Assembly (NCBI RefSeq): GCF_018326005.1
Contig: NZ_AP021903.1
Location: forward strand, 1,862,001 to 1,926,000
Direction of reading: 5' to 3'
DNA: 64,000 nt
DNA from: Pseudomonas sp. Seg1
GTDB lineage: Bacteria; Pseudomonadota; Gammaproteobacteria; Pseudomonadales; Pseudomonadaceae
Below, in pieces: positions 44,615-53,361 of this stretch. The notes under the pieces are model-generated. The model made no database searches. It worked only from the letters and a program-made list of their open reading frames with translations, and had not been told where the DNA came from. The translations under genes were made by a program, and so were the position numbers. Position 1 is the first letter of the stretch. Each line of letters opens with the position of its first letter.

Positions 44615-45685
44615 GTGAAAACGCTCATTCGTATTTCTCTGGCCACGGCCATGACCCTCTGCACGACCTTTCTGCACGCCGCCGAACCGCTGGACGCCGA
44701 CGAAATCGCGTTCCAGGCGCTTAGCCCGGTGGTGTCCGCGTTGCTCAATGCCGACGATGTGCCCGAGTTGATGGAACGGGCCGAGAAGCTCGAAGACACC
44801 GATACGCTGCAGGCGATTGCGGTTTATCTGGCGGCCACCCGTGAAGATCCCAAGCAACTGAAGGCGCCTTACCAGGTCGCCGCACTGTTTGCCCGCCGTG
44901 GCGATGACAAGCTGGCCCTGCGCTTTCTTAAAGAGGCCGATGATCGCGGTCTGTGGTTCGGCCCGTTGCTGGCCGGTGACGAGGATTTCTCCGAGTTGCG
45001 CGACACCGCCACCTATAAATCCGTGCTGGCCAATGCTCAGGAGCGCTACAAGAAAATCGCCGTCGGCAAGGTCGGCGCGATTTCGGTGCTCAACCCGTCT
45101 GCCGGCATTCCCGCGCCCAAAGCTTGCCGTCCGGTCGTGGTGTGGCTGCACGGTTACGGCATCAACGGTGAACTGGATGAAAGTGATCAGCCGCTGGCAG
45201 ATACCGGGGCAATCATTCTCGGCATCAATGGCACGGAAATGATCAATGCCACCAACAGTTTCCGCTGGATCGGCCCGGGTTTCGAAGGCACGCACAAGGT
45301 TGTACAGAAAGGCTTGAAAGAGCTGGAAGCGCAGCAGTGCATCGACCGCAAACGCGTCTACCTGATGGGCTTCTCCCAGGGTTCGCAACACGCGGGTGCC
45401 TTGCTGGCCCAGCATCCGGAGGATTACGCGGGTGCGCTGCTGGTCTCACCCGGCGGCATGCAGCCGACCCCGACGGTGAGCAAGGCTCGTGGCAAAAGGG
45501 TGTTTGTGATCAACGGCAAAAAAGAAGGGCCGGGCAATCAGCAGATGACGGTCGATTTCCGCCAGCTGTTCAGTGACGGCAATGAGGTGAAGTCCCGTAC
45601 CCATGAAGGTGGACACTTCTACCCGGATGACTGGAAAACTTCGTTTCCGCAGGCGCTGCGTTGGGTGATGGGTGAAGAGGGTTGA
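44615..45685 (+). CDS. Exported alpha/beta hydrolase (esterase/PHB-depolymerase-like)
   Basis: 356 aa with a signal peptide (MKTLIRISLATAMTLCTTFLHA). The N-terminal ~130 residues are helical and repeat-like (ALFARRGDDKLALRFLKEADDRG resembles Sel1/TPR). The C-terminal hydrolase domain has VWLHGYG (oxyanion) and nucleophile Ser in MGFSQGSQH, with His in HEGGHFYPDD. GTG 44615 with CAAGGAAG upstream was chosen. Substrate unknown. Confidence 0.8.
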   Translation: MKTLIRISLATAMTLCTTFLHAAEPLDADEIAFQALSPVVSALLNADDVPELMERAEKLEDTDTLQAIAVYLAATREDPKQLKAPYQVAALFARRGDDKLALRFLKEADDRGLWFGPLLAGDEDFSELRDTATYKSVLANAQERYKKIAVGKVGAISVLNPSAGIPAPKACRPVVVWLHGYGINGELDESDQPLADTGAIILGINGTEMINATNSFRWIGPGFEGTHKVVQKGLKELEAQQCIDRKRVYLMGFSQGSQHAGALLAQHPEDYAGALLVSPGGMQPTPTVSKARGKRVFVINGKKEGPGNQQMTVDFRQLFSDGNEVKSRTHEGGHFYPDDWKTSFPQALRWVMGEEG

Positions 45686-45744
45686 AACGAAAGATCGCCG
45701 CGGATGTGCAGTGAATGCATGTTCTCTGGCGTCTGATCGATAGC

Positions 45745-45889
45745 CATCGCTGGCAAGCCAGCTCCCACAGGTTTCTGTGTTGAACGTGGGTTTTGCGAAC
45801 AACACAAACCAACTGCCACAGGTTTATGTGTTGAAACCAGATTCAGCGAGCAACACAAATCCCTGTGGGAGCTGGCTTGCCAGCGATGG
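45745..45889. repeat. REP pair upstream of the RAYT gene
   Basis: CATCGCTGGCAAGCCAGCTC at the left and GAGCTGGCTTGCCAGCGATG at the right: inverted REPs with GTGG heads and a ~90-bp spacer. The spacer holds a degenerate form of the unit repeated at 46493-46814. Confidence 0.85.
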
Positions 45890-45984
45890 CGGACTGACTG
45901 ACACATCAAGATAAAAGACTGGCACAGCCAGATAGACCACTGAGGTCTAGCCTTCTGATGAACACATCATGAAGGGGCAATGGA

Positions 45985-46443
45985 TTGCCTGATCTTCCCG
46001 CATCACATCGTCTGCGAACCGGCCGCTATGCCGAGCACCATCGAATCTACTTACTGACCACTAACACACTAGATCGCGAACCGATCTTTTCCGATTTCGC
46101 GTTGGGCCGATTGGTTGTTCGGCAGTTTCGTCGGGCGCAAGATCTTGGACTGGCAAAATCATTGGCGTGGGTTGTCATGCCTGACCATTTCCATTGGCTT
46201 GTCGAATTGGAGAATTGTTCTCTGCACAAGTTGATGCGCGAGACCAAGTCCCTGATTACGCGTGAAGTGAATCTTTCAAGTGGTAGAAGTGGGCCGCTTT
46301 GGCAGCAGGGTTTCCATGATCGCGCATTGAGGCGGGAAGATGATCTGGTGAAAATGGCGCGCTATGTAGTGGCCAACCCATTGCGGGCAGGCTTGGTGGA
46401 AAAGCTTGGCGACTATCCACTGTGGGATGCTATCTGGGTTTAA
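45985..46443 (+). CDS. REP-associated tyrosine transposase (RAYT)
   Basis: 152-aa Y1/HUH single-strand transposase of the IS200/IS605-related RAYT group. HUH motif MPDHFHWLVE near residues 63-72 and catalytic Tyr in MARYVVANPLRAGLV. RAYTs mobilise REP/REPIN hairpins, and here it is flanked by REPs on both sides (45745-45889 and 46463 onward). The start is TTG 45985 with AAGGGG upstream; the frame is closed by TGA at 45970, so no longer N terminus exists. Confidence 0.9.
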   Translation: MPDLPASHRLRTGRYAEHHRIYLLTTNTLDREPIFSDFALGRLVVRQFRRAQDLGLAKSLAWVVMPDHFHWLVELENCSLHKLMRETKSLITREVNLSSGRSGPLWQQGFHDRALRREDDLVKMARYVVANPLRAGLVEKLGDYPLWDAIWV

Positions 46444-46462
46444 TCCAGGACCGAGTCGCCGC

Positions 46463-46830
46463 CATCGCTGGCAAGCCAGCTCCCACAGGTTTCTGTGTTG
46501 AACCCAGATTCAGCAAACAGCACAAATCCCTGTGGGAGCTGTGTTGAACCCAGATTCAGTAAACAGCACAAATCCATGTGGGAGCTGTGTTGAACCCAGA
46601 TTCAGCAAACAGCACAAATCCCTGTGGGAGCTGTGTTGAACACAGATTCAGCAAACAGCACAAATCCCTGTGGGAGCTGTGTTGAACCCAGATTCAGCAA
46701 ACAGCACAAATCCCTGTGGTAGCTGTGTTGAACCCAGATTCAGCAAACAGCACAAATCCATGTGGGAGCTGTGTTGAACGCAGATTCAGTAAACAATACA
46801 AATCCCTGTGGGAGCTGGCTTGCCAGCGAT
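46463..46830. repeat. REPIN expanded by seven 46-bp tandem repeats
   Basis: A left REP (CATCGCTGGCAAGCCAGCTC) and a right inverted REP at 46804-46830 enclose seven contiguous 46-bp units at 46493-46814. Each unit runs CTGTGTTGAACCCAGATTCA, then GCAAACAGCACAAATCCCTG, then TGGGAG, with scattered base changes. Each unit ends with the first bases of a REP head, so the array looks like slippage or recombination at REP heads. It lies directly after the RAYT gene. Confidence 0.9.
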
Positions 46831-46847
46831 AGCCGCACCACGGTCTA

Positions 46848-47453
46848 TCAGTCCGGCTCACACCCTTTGAGCACCAATCGAATAATCGTCTGCGCTGCCG
46901 CCTCGTAATCCGCCTCGTCCAGCTTGTCCTTGCCGGTGACTGCAGAAATCTGCCAGTCGAAGTCGGCGTAGGTCTGGGTCGCGGCCCAGATGCTGAACAT
47001 CAGATGATTGGGGTCTATCGGGGCGATCTGGCCGCGGTCGATCCAGCTCTGGATGCAGTCGATGTTGTGCTTGGCCTGGCCGTTGAGCTGCTCGACCAGG
47101 TCGGCGCTCAGGTGCGGGGCGCCGTGCATGATTTCGCTGGCGAAGACCTTGGAGGCGAAGGGCAGGTCGCGGGAGATGCGGATCTTCGAGCGGATGTAGC
47201 CGCTGAGCACTTCGCTCGGCACGCCATCCGGGTTGAACGGTGTCGACGCTTGCAGAATCGGCACGATGATACTTTCCAGCACCTCGCGATAGAGGTTTTC
47301 CTTGGACTTGAAGTAGTAGTAGACGTTGGGCTTGGGCAATCCTGCCTTGGCGGCGATGTCGCTGGTTTTGGTCGCAGCGAAGCCCTTGTCGGCAAACTCC
47401 TCACTGGCGGCACGCAGGATCAGTTCTTTGTTGCGCTCGCGGATTGTGCTCAT
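46848..47453 (-). CDS. TetR-family regulator, RutR/YcdC-like
   Basis: 201 aa. N-terminal helix-turn-helix (TKTSDIAAKAGLPKPNVYYYF) and a C-terminal domain closely resembling RutR (GQIAPIDPNHLMFSIWAATQ then YADFDWQISAVTG). RutR senses uracil and controls pyrimidine catabolism in E. coli; whether this one does is inferred. ATG 47453 was chosen; the frame extends to 47492. Neighbours give no clear target. Confidence 0.88.
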   Translation of the reverse strand: MSTIRERNKELILRAASEEFADKGFAATKTSDIAAKAGLPKPNVYYYFKSKENLYREVLESIIVPILQASTPFNPDGVPSEVLSGYIRSKIRISRDLPFASKVFASEIMHGAPHLSADLVEQLNGQAKHNIDCIQSWIDRGQIAPIDPNHLMFSIWAATQTYADFDWQISAVTGKDKLDEADYEAAAQTIIRLVLKGCEPD

Positions 47454-47588
47454 AAACCCGGTGGTTCCTTGCCTGTTCTGGCGGTTGCGCATGGTAGCAC
47501 CGGCCTCGCGCGACGCTCAAGAATGCCCCGTGTGGTCTGTGGTCGCGTTATGCTTCGCAACATTCATACATAGAAGGAAACAGGATTC

Positions 47589-48503
47589 ATGGCAGGAAGC
47601 AGTTTGCTGGTGCTGGTCGACGATATTGCCACCGTGCTGGATGACGTGGCGTTGATGAGCAAAATGGCCGCCAAGAAGACCGCCGGGGTGCTCGGCGACG
47701 ACTTGGCGCTGAATGCCCAGCAAGTCTCCGGCGTGCGCGCCGAGCGGGAAATTCCCGTGGTCTGGGCGGTGGCCAAGGGCTCGTTCGTCAACAAACTGAT
47801 TCTGGTGCCGTCGGCGTTGGCGATCAGTGCGTTCGTGCCTTGGCTGGTGACGCCGCTGTTGATGGTCGGTGGCGCGTACCTGTGTTTCGAAGGTTTCGAG
47901 AAGCTCGCGCACAAATTTCTGCACAGCAAGACTGAAGATGACGCCGAGCACGCGCAACTGACCGAGGCCGTAGCCGATCCGGCCACTGATCTGGTGGCGT
48001 ACGAGAAGGACAAGATCAAAGGCGCGATCCGCACCGACTTCATTCTTTCGGCAGAAATCATCGCGATCACACTGGGCACGGTGGCCGATGCCTCGCTGAC
48101 TCAGCAGGTCATCGTGATGTCGGGCATCGCGATTGTCATGACCGTCGGCGTTTACGGTCTGGTGGCGGGCATCGTCAAGCTCGACGACCTCGGCTTGTGG
48201 CTGACGCAGAAGCCTGGGCAAGTGGCCAGAAAAATCGGCAGCGGTATTTTGACGGCGGCGCCGTACATGATGAAAACCCTGTCGGTGGTGGGCACGGCGG
48301 CGATGTTCCTGGTCGGCGGCGGCATCCTCACTCACGGCATTCCAGTGGTGCATCACTGGATTGAAAGCGTTGGCGCGGCGGCGGGAAGTGCCGGCTTTGT
48401 GGTGCCGATGCTGCTCAACGGTGTAGCGGGGATTATTGCCGGTGCAGTGGTGTTGGCGGTTGTCTCGGTCGTTGGCAAGATCTGGAAAGCAGTAAAGAAC
48501 TAA
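47589..48503 (+). CDS. DUF808 family membrane protein (YedI-like)
   Basis: 304 aa. N-terminal signature [20 protein letters not shown] then [20 protein letters not shown], followed by several transmembrane segments. Matches the DUF808/YedI family of inner membrane proteins, function unknown. AGAAGGA precedes the ATG. It diverges from the TetR gene by 135 bp. Confidence 0.9.
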   Translation: MAGSSLLVLVDDIATVLDDVALMSKMAAKKTAGVLGDDLALNAQQVSGVRAEREIPVVWAVAKGSFVNKLILVPSALAISAFVPWLVTPLLMVGGAYLCFEGFEKLAHKFLHSKTEDDAEHAQLTEAVADPATDLVAYEKDKIKGAIRTDFILSAEIIAITLGTVADASLTQQVIVMSGIAIVMTVGVYGLVAGIVKLDDLGLWLTQKPGQVARKIGSGILTAAPYMMKTLSVVGTAAMFLVGGGILTHGIPVVHHWIESVGAAAGSAGFVVPMLLNGVAGIIAGAVVLAVVSVVGKIWKAVKN

Positions 48504-48521
48504 CCTACAACACAAAACCTT

Positions 48522-48610
48522 TGTAGGAGTGAGCCTGCTCGCGATAGCGGTGTGTCAGTCGCACAATCATGACCTGACACACCGCTATCGCGAGCAGGCT
48601 CACTCCTACA
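48522..48610. repeat. REPIN with perfect 37-bp arms
   Basis: TGTAGGAGTGAGCCTGCTCG opens a 37-bp arm that is perfectly complementary to 48574-48610, with a 15-bp loop. GTAG-headed REP type, distinct from the GTGGGAGCTGG type elsewhere here. The lack of mismatches suggests recent movement. Confidence 0.88.
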
Positions 48611-48632
48611 GTTTGATCTTTGTGGTGCCATG

Positions 48633-48671
48633 AAAAAGGGCCATTCGACTCGCATCGAATGGCCCTTTTTT
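48633..48671. terminator. Bidirectional terminator between DUF808 gene and mlaA
   Basis: AAAAAGGGCCATTCGA pairs with TCGAATGGCCCTTTTT across a 6-nt loop; serves the convergent mlaA operon and the DUF808 gene. Confidence 0.85.
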
Positions 48672-48683
48672 GTTGCCGCCTAC

Positions 48684-49472
48684 TTATTCGGCAATCTGCA
48701 ACTTGCGTGACTCGGTGTACACGTAACGCACCTTCTCGTATTCGAACGGCGAGTTCAGCTGACCGTAACGGAAACTGGTCTGGTAGCGCTTGTCGACGGC
48801 GCGCAGGGCCCAGATTTCCGGGTGGTTGGAGCTGACTTCCGAAACGTTGAGGAAGTTGATCGCCGTTTCAGCGCTGTAATCCACCGCCAGACCGGCGGTG
48901 TCACGCAGGTTCGACGGGCCGAGGATCGGCAGGACGAAGTATGCGCCACCCGGTACGCCGTAGAAGCCCAGGGTCTGCCCGAAGTCTTCGCTCTGGCGCG
49001 GCAGGCCCATCGCAGTGGCCGGGTCCCACAGGCCGGCGATGCCGATCGTAGTGTTGAGCAGCAGGCGCGCGGTGGTTTCCATCGAGCGCTGGCCCTTGAA
49101 CTGCAACAGGCTGTTGACCAGGTTCGGCACATCGCCAAGGTTGTTGAAGAAGTTGCTCACGCCCGTACGCACGAAGCTTGGCGTGATGTAGCGATAGCCA
49201 TCGACCACGGGCAGGAACACCCATTGGTCGAAGCGGTAGTTGAAGTGGTAAACGCGACGGTTCCACTCTTCCAGCGGGTCATAGACGTTCAGCGCGTTGA
49301 GCGTCGACCGCTCGAATTCACGCTGATCCAGCCCCGCGTTGAACTTGAGTTTCGACAGCGGCTCCTTGAAACCGTCACTGTCGACGACCACCGGTGCATT
49401 GGCTTTGCTGTTGTCGGCCTGGGCCACGCCTGCACAGAGTAACGCTGCAATCAGCAGGAGATATTTAGCCAC
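48684..49472 (-). CDS. mlaA: MlaA/VacJ-family outer-membrane lipid-asymmetry protein
   Basis: 262 aa. MlaA signatures: DPLEEWNRRVYHFN, NFFNNLGDVPNLVNSLLQ, FGQTLGFYGVPGGAYFVLP and GPSNLRDTAG. MlaA removes misplaced phospholipids from the outer leaflet with MlaBCDEF. The N terminus (MAKYLLLIAALLCAGVAQA) has a Cys but no clear lipobox, and AQA-D looks like a signal peptidase I site, so it may not be a lipoprotein. It overlaps the upstream gene by 8 bp. Confidence 0.9.
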   Translation of the reverse strand: MAKYLLLIAALLCAGVAQADNSKANAPVVVDSDGFKEPLSKLKFNAGLDQREFERSTLNALNVYDPLEEWNRRVYHFNYRFDQWVFLPVVDGYRYITPSFVRTGVSNFFNNLGDVPNLVNSLLQFKGQRSMETTARLLLNTTIGIAGLWDPATAMGLPRQSEDFGQTLGFYGVPGGAYFVLPILGPSNLRDTAGLAVDYSAETAINFLNVSEVSSNHPEIWALRAVDKRYQTSFRYGQLNSPFEYEKVRYVYTESRKLQIAE

Positions 49473-50763
49473 GGAAGAACTCCAGCATGGCGTCGCTGTT
49501 GACGCGGTAGTTAAGGTTGCCGCAATGGCCGCCCAGTGGGTAAACGGTCAGGCGATCGCCAAAGGTCTTGCGCAGGAAGCCGAGGTCGCCCGGGCCGAGG
49601 ATCACGTCGTCGGCGTTGTGCATCACGGCGATTTTCGGGCTGTCGTGCAGATAATCCTTCAGCGCGTACAGGCTGACCTGATCGATCAGTTGCAGCAGGC
49701 TGCCGCCGTCGGTACGGGCGCGCCACATCGGAATCACCTGTTCGGTCAGGTAGCAATCGAAGTCGCATTGCAGTGCACGCTTGAGGAACGGCGTGAGGCT
49801 GGTGCCTTCGGTGATCGGAAATTTCGGCGGGGTGATCAGGCCGCGACGGTTGATCAGGTCCGAAGTGAAGGCGATGTCGGCGGCCGAGAAGCGGAACGAG
49901 GTGCCGATCAGCATTGCCATCTGCTCATTGCTCAGATGCTGCTTGGACTGCTGGAAGTCATACAGCAGGGCATCGTTGAGGTCGATGTAGCCTTTCTGCT
50001 GGAAGTAGCGGGTCAGTTTGCCCAGTACCAGTTCATAGAACGTGGTGCTGTTGTTGATGCCTTTGACTTCGGTCTGCACCAGCTTGTCGAGGTTGGTGAT
50101 CGAGGTGTAGAGGTTGACCGGTGGATTGAGCAGCAGGACTTTCTTGAAGTTGAAGCTGCGGCGGGTTTCGTCCAGGTGCGCAACGAATGCGGCATCCAGA
50201 GCGCCGAGGCTGTAACCGCTGAGGTAGTAGTCAGTGACCGGCACTTTCGGGTTTTGCGCCCGCACGGCCTGCATCACGCGGTACATGTCTTCGGCGTCTT
50301 CCTTGGTCACGCCTGGGGTGGCGAAGCGTGAAGCGGCGCTGATGAAGTCGAAACTGGTCGGCGACGACAGTTGCACGACGTGGTAGCCGGCCTTGTAGTA
50401 GAGCTTTTTCAGGTATTCGTTGAGCGTGCTGTCGTAGCGCGCACCGGTGCCGGCGATCAGGAAGATCAGCGGTGCCGGTTTGTCCTGCTCGGCGATGCGA
50501 TAGGTGAGCTTTTTCACCGCCCAGAAGTTGTCTGGCAGGATGAACGCTCGCTCCGGACGCAGGGTGACGCTGCGATCCGACTGATTGATGTCGTCATCCA
50601 GCGGCAGTTCCGGACGCAGGTCCGGCGGAGTCGTGGCGATGGTCGCCTCGAACGGGTTGGTCAGGGGGTAGCCATAGCTGGCGGCGTCGATATCCACCGC
50701 CAGTGCGGACGCACTCAGAATAAGGCCGCTGAACAGCGCGGCGAAGCGCAAGGAACGGAGCAT
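49465..50763 (-). CDS. Exported alpha/beta hydrolase-fold protein linked to mlaA
   Basis: 432 aa with a signal peptide (FAALFSGLILSASALA). FLIAGTG at ~101-107 (oxyanion), nucleophile elbow SGYSLGALD with Ser185, and C-terminal PLGGHCGN supplying the likely His. I recall relatives misnamed serine/threonine kinase; no kinase motif is present. The 8-bp overlap with mlaA suggests joint action in envelope lipids (inference). Confidence 0.75.
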   Translation of the reverse strand: MLRSLRFAALFSGLILSASALAVDIDAASYGYPLTNPFEATIATTPPDLRPELPLDDDINQSDRSVTLRPERAFILPDNFWAVKKLTYRIAEQDKPAPLIFLIAGTGARYDSTLNEYLKKLYYKAGYHVVQLSSPTSFDFISAASRFATPGVTKEDAEDMYRVMQAVRAQNPKVPVTDYYLSGYSLGALDAAFVAHLDETRRSFNFKKVLLLNPPVNLYTSITNLDKLVQTEVKGINNSTTFYELVLGKLTRYFQQKGYIDLNDALLYDFQQSKQHLSNEQMAMLIGTSFRFSAADIAFTSDLINRRGLITPPKFPITEGTSLTPFLKRALQCDFDCYLTEQVIPMWRARTDGGSLLQLIDQVSLYALKDYLHDSPKIAVMHNADDVILGPGDLGFLRKTFGDRLTVYPLGGHCGNLNYRVNSDAMLEFFRG

Positions 50764-50987
50764 GACTAGATCCCTTAGAGGAAGGTGCCGAATGAAGTTC
50801 GCAGGCTATGACCACCGGGTTTGCGCCAAAGTGCCATGCCGCGGCACCAAACAGGCAGAATTCGGAGTAATAGTAGCTGGACGATACACTTTGCACGGAT
50901 TGGATGACTAGTTAACTGTTGTTAGTGCTTGCGTATGGATGGCGGCAGATTAAGCTGGCCGCCGATTTCCGAAGATTGGAGTGCTTC

Positions 50988-51356
50988 ATGTCCCGCCGCT
51001 TGCCCATGATTCTGCTGCTTGTTTTGCTGCCGCTATGGCTGGCCGCCAGTTATGGGGCTCGCTATGGCTTTATGGAGGACGGGCAGTGGGTCGGCATCTG
51101 CGTTGATGAGGCGAGCCGATGGGAGTGTCAGCTGCGCTCGAACCTGGGGCTGATGATTCACTTCAAGGTATTGGGCTGGACGGCGTTGGGTGCGGCGTTG
51201 CTCGGTTTTGTCGTGCCGGGGCGGGCAGGGTGGTGGCTGGCGGTGCTGGCGCTGATGGTCGGGTTGCCGGCACTGGCGTTGTACAACACGACACTGGCGG
51301 TGTTTGCGGTGGTGATTGCCGGGTTGCGGCTGGTCAGAGCTTCCCGTAGCGCCTGA
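50988..51356 (+). CDS. Small inner-membrane protein
   Basis: 122 aa with three or four hydrophobic segments (LPMILLLVLLPLWLAASYGA; VLGWTALGAALLGFVVPG; WWLAVLALMVGLPALALY) and a periplasmic loop with two Cys (GICVDEASRWECQL). No named family recognised. TTGGAG precedes ATG 50988. The 224 bp between it and the divergent hydrolase gene show nothing else. Confidence 0.7.
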   Translation: MSRRLPMILLLVLLPLWLAASYGARYGFMEDGQWVGICVDEASRWECQLRSNLGLMIHFKVLGWTALGAALLGFVVPGRAGWWLAVLALMVGLPALALYNTTLAVFAVVIAGLRLVRASRSA

Positions 51357-51364
51357 CAGTCAGC

Positions 51365-51456
51365 CATCGCTGGCAAGCCAGCTCCCACAGTTTTTTGGGT
51401 CGTGCACACATGTCGTGTTAACCCATACCTCTGTGGGAGCTGGCTTGCCAGCGATG
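51365..51456. repeat. REPIN
   Basis: CATCGCTGGCAAGCCAGCTC and inverted GAGCTGGCTTGCCAGCGATG, GTGG-headed type, between convergent genes. Confidence 0.85.
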
Positions 51457-51478
51457 AGGGCGGTACAGACGCCGAAGA

Positions 51479-53032
51479 TCAGCGGGTACAAACTCGCAAG
51501 CAACGCCACAGCGCAATCACCATCAACCCACTGACCAACGCCCAACCCCACGCCTGCTGATTCTGCAAACCTTCCTGATACAACTGCGGCGCAATGCCCG
51601 CACCGACGATAAAGGTCAGCAGAGCAATCTCACGACGCGGCACGCTCACCGGCCGGCACAGATAAACCAGCGCAGGCACCACAAACGCCATGCTCGCAAA
51701 ACTGCGATAGCGTGCATCAAACACCATTTCCAGCATCATCACCGCCACTGCAAAACCGGCTGCGGCCACCAGCCACCCGGCACGACGCTCCAGCAGGTTG
51801 AAGGCTTTTTCACGCCAGCCAATACGAGCGCTCAATGTCAGCGCGGCATGTGCAAGCACCAATAGATTCAGTGCCGTCAACAACCCGACCCACAGCCATT
51901 CGCTGGTGAATCGTGTGGTGACTCGCGCCAGATCGCCCCAGGCGCCAATCGAACAAGCGGCGAGGGCGCCCAGCAGCGGCAAGATCAGTGCCGAGCGTGT
52001 CGTGCGAACCCGGCCGCCGAGGATCAGGGTGCCGAGGAAGATCAGTCCTCCGGCCGCCAGCAATTCTTTCCAGTACGGCACATTGGTCACGGGACCGGCG
52101 AGTACGCCTTTATCCTGACGATCGGCGTCAAACAGCCCCCAATACCCGCCAACCGCGCCTTCGCTTGCCCGCTTCCATGGCTGGTCAAACGCCTCGATCA
52201 GGTTGTAATGCCAGCCTTCTCTCTCTGCCATTGCGACAAACCCGCGAATGAACTTGGCTTCGTTGACCCGGCTCGGCAGCGCGGTCTCACGCTGGCGACC
52301 TTCGCTCGGCCAACCGGTTTCGCCAATCATCACGTCCTTGGGTGCGAACTTGTTGCCAAACACCTGACGCACGTCCGCGACATGTTGCAGGGCCGCGTCG
52401 ATGTTCGACGGATCATCTTCCCAGTACGGCAGCAGGTGAATGGTCAAGAAGTCCACCGCCGGCGCGATTTCCGGATGCTTGAGCCAGAACTCCCAGACAT
52501 CGGCGTAGGTAACCGGTTGCTTGACCTGGCTTTTGACCTTGTTGATCAGTCGGGCCAGTTGCGCGCCGGTGACTTCCTTGCGCAGCAACGCTTCGTTGCC
52601 GACGATCACCGCACTGACCACGTCCGGGTTGGCATTGGCCGATTTGATCAGCAGATCGACTTCCTTCTCGGTGTCTACCGGATTGCTGTTGACCCAGGCG
52701 CCGATCATTAACTTCAAGCCATGCTTGCGCGCCAGATCAGGCAACGCTTCGAGGCCGGTCATGGAATACGTGCGGATGCACTCAAATCGCGTCGCCAGTA
52801 ATGCAAGGTCAGCGTCCATGCGCTCCGGGCGCAGCTTGAACGGCACGTCGAACGGCGATTGGTCTTTATCGAAAGGGGTGTAGGAGGCGCATTGCAGCTT
52901 GTGCGTCGGCGTCGCGGCGTCTGGCAGAATCACCGGTTTACCCAAGCCGTACCAGAAGCCGCCAAGCGCAAACAGGCCAAGCAGGCAGGCGAAGATATAT
53001 GGAAGAAAAGGAAAGCGGGAGGTCGCGGACAT
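51479..53032 (-). CDS. GH17-type beta-1,3-glucan glucosyltransferase, membrane-bound
   Basis: 517 aa. An N-terminal membrane segment, a GH17 catalytic domain (~35-310) with acid/base Glu in VIVGNEALLR and nucleophile Glu in MIGETGWPSEG, then seven or so C-terminal transmembrane segments. Pseudomonas GH17 transferases of this layout act on cyclic or linear beta-glucans in the periplasm. ATG 53032 (MSATSRFPFLPY) was chosen. The 329 bp to the next gene contain nothing I can identify. Confidence 0.85.
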   Translation of the reverse strand: MSATSRFPFLPYIFACLLGLFALGGFWYGLGKPVILPDAATPTHKLQCASYTPFDKDQSPFDVPFKLRPERMDADLALLATRFECIRTYSMTGLEALPDLARKHGLKLMIGAWVNSNPVDTEKEVDLLIKSANANPDVVSAVIVGNEALLRKEVTGAQLARLINKVKSQVKQPVTYADVWEFWLKHPEIAPAVDFLTIHLLPYWEDDPSNIDAALQHVADVRQVFGNKFAPKDVMIGETGWPSEGRQRETALPSRVNEAKFIRGFVAMAEREGWHYNLIEAFDQPWKRASEGAVGGYWGLFDADRQDKGVLAGPVTNVPYWKELLAAGGLIFLGTLILGGRVRTTRSALILPLLGALAACSIGAWGDLARVTTRFTSEWLWVGLLTALNLLVLAHAALTLSARIGWREKAFNLLERRAGWLVAAAGFAVAVMMLEMVFDARYRSFASMAFVVPALVYLCRPVSVPRREIALLTFIVGAGIAPQLYQEGLQNQQAWGWALVSGLMVIALWRCLRVCTR

Positions 53033-53361
53033 GGTCAGGCCGAGTGGCTGCAAAGCGACGCATGTTACCTGCATTTAAGCGGGGGTTGGTGGCTCGCATG
53101 ATTTTGACATGCAAAGTTCGGGCGGATTATTTGGCGTCATTTATATAGACGCGGTTAATGGCCTTCTGATGTCGTTTCTCGTTGCCTTGAGGTCGCTGAC
53201 AGAGCAGGTCGCGACGGTCGTCAGGTTGATGATCGAAAGCGTCAGCACTCCACTGGCAGTAGAGCGAGTTTGCGGTCGGGCGTGATGGGGGCGCTGTGCA
53301 CCATAACAATACGTTGACGTCGCCCGTCATCCGTCGGGCGCAGCATTTCGGGGAAGTAACG

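Noticed and set aside
46493..46814. Possible CRISPR array
   Set aside because: Units are contiguous 46-bp repeats with no unique spacers and no cas genes nearby; they derive from a REPIN.
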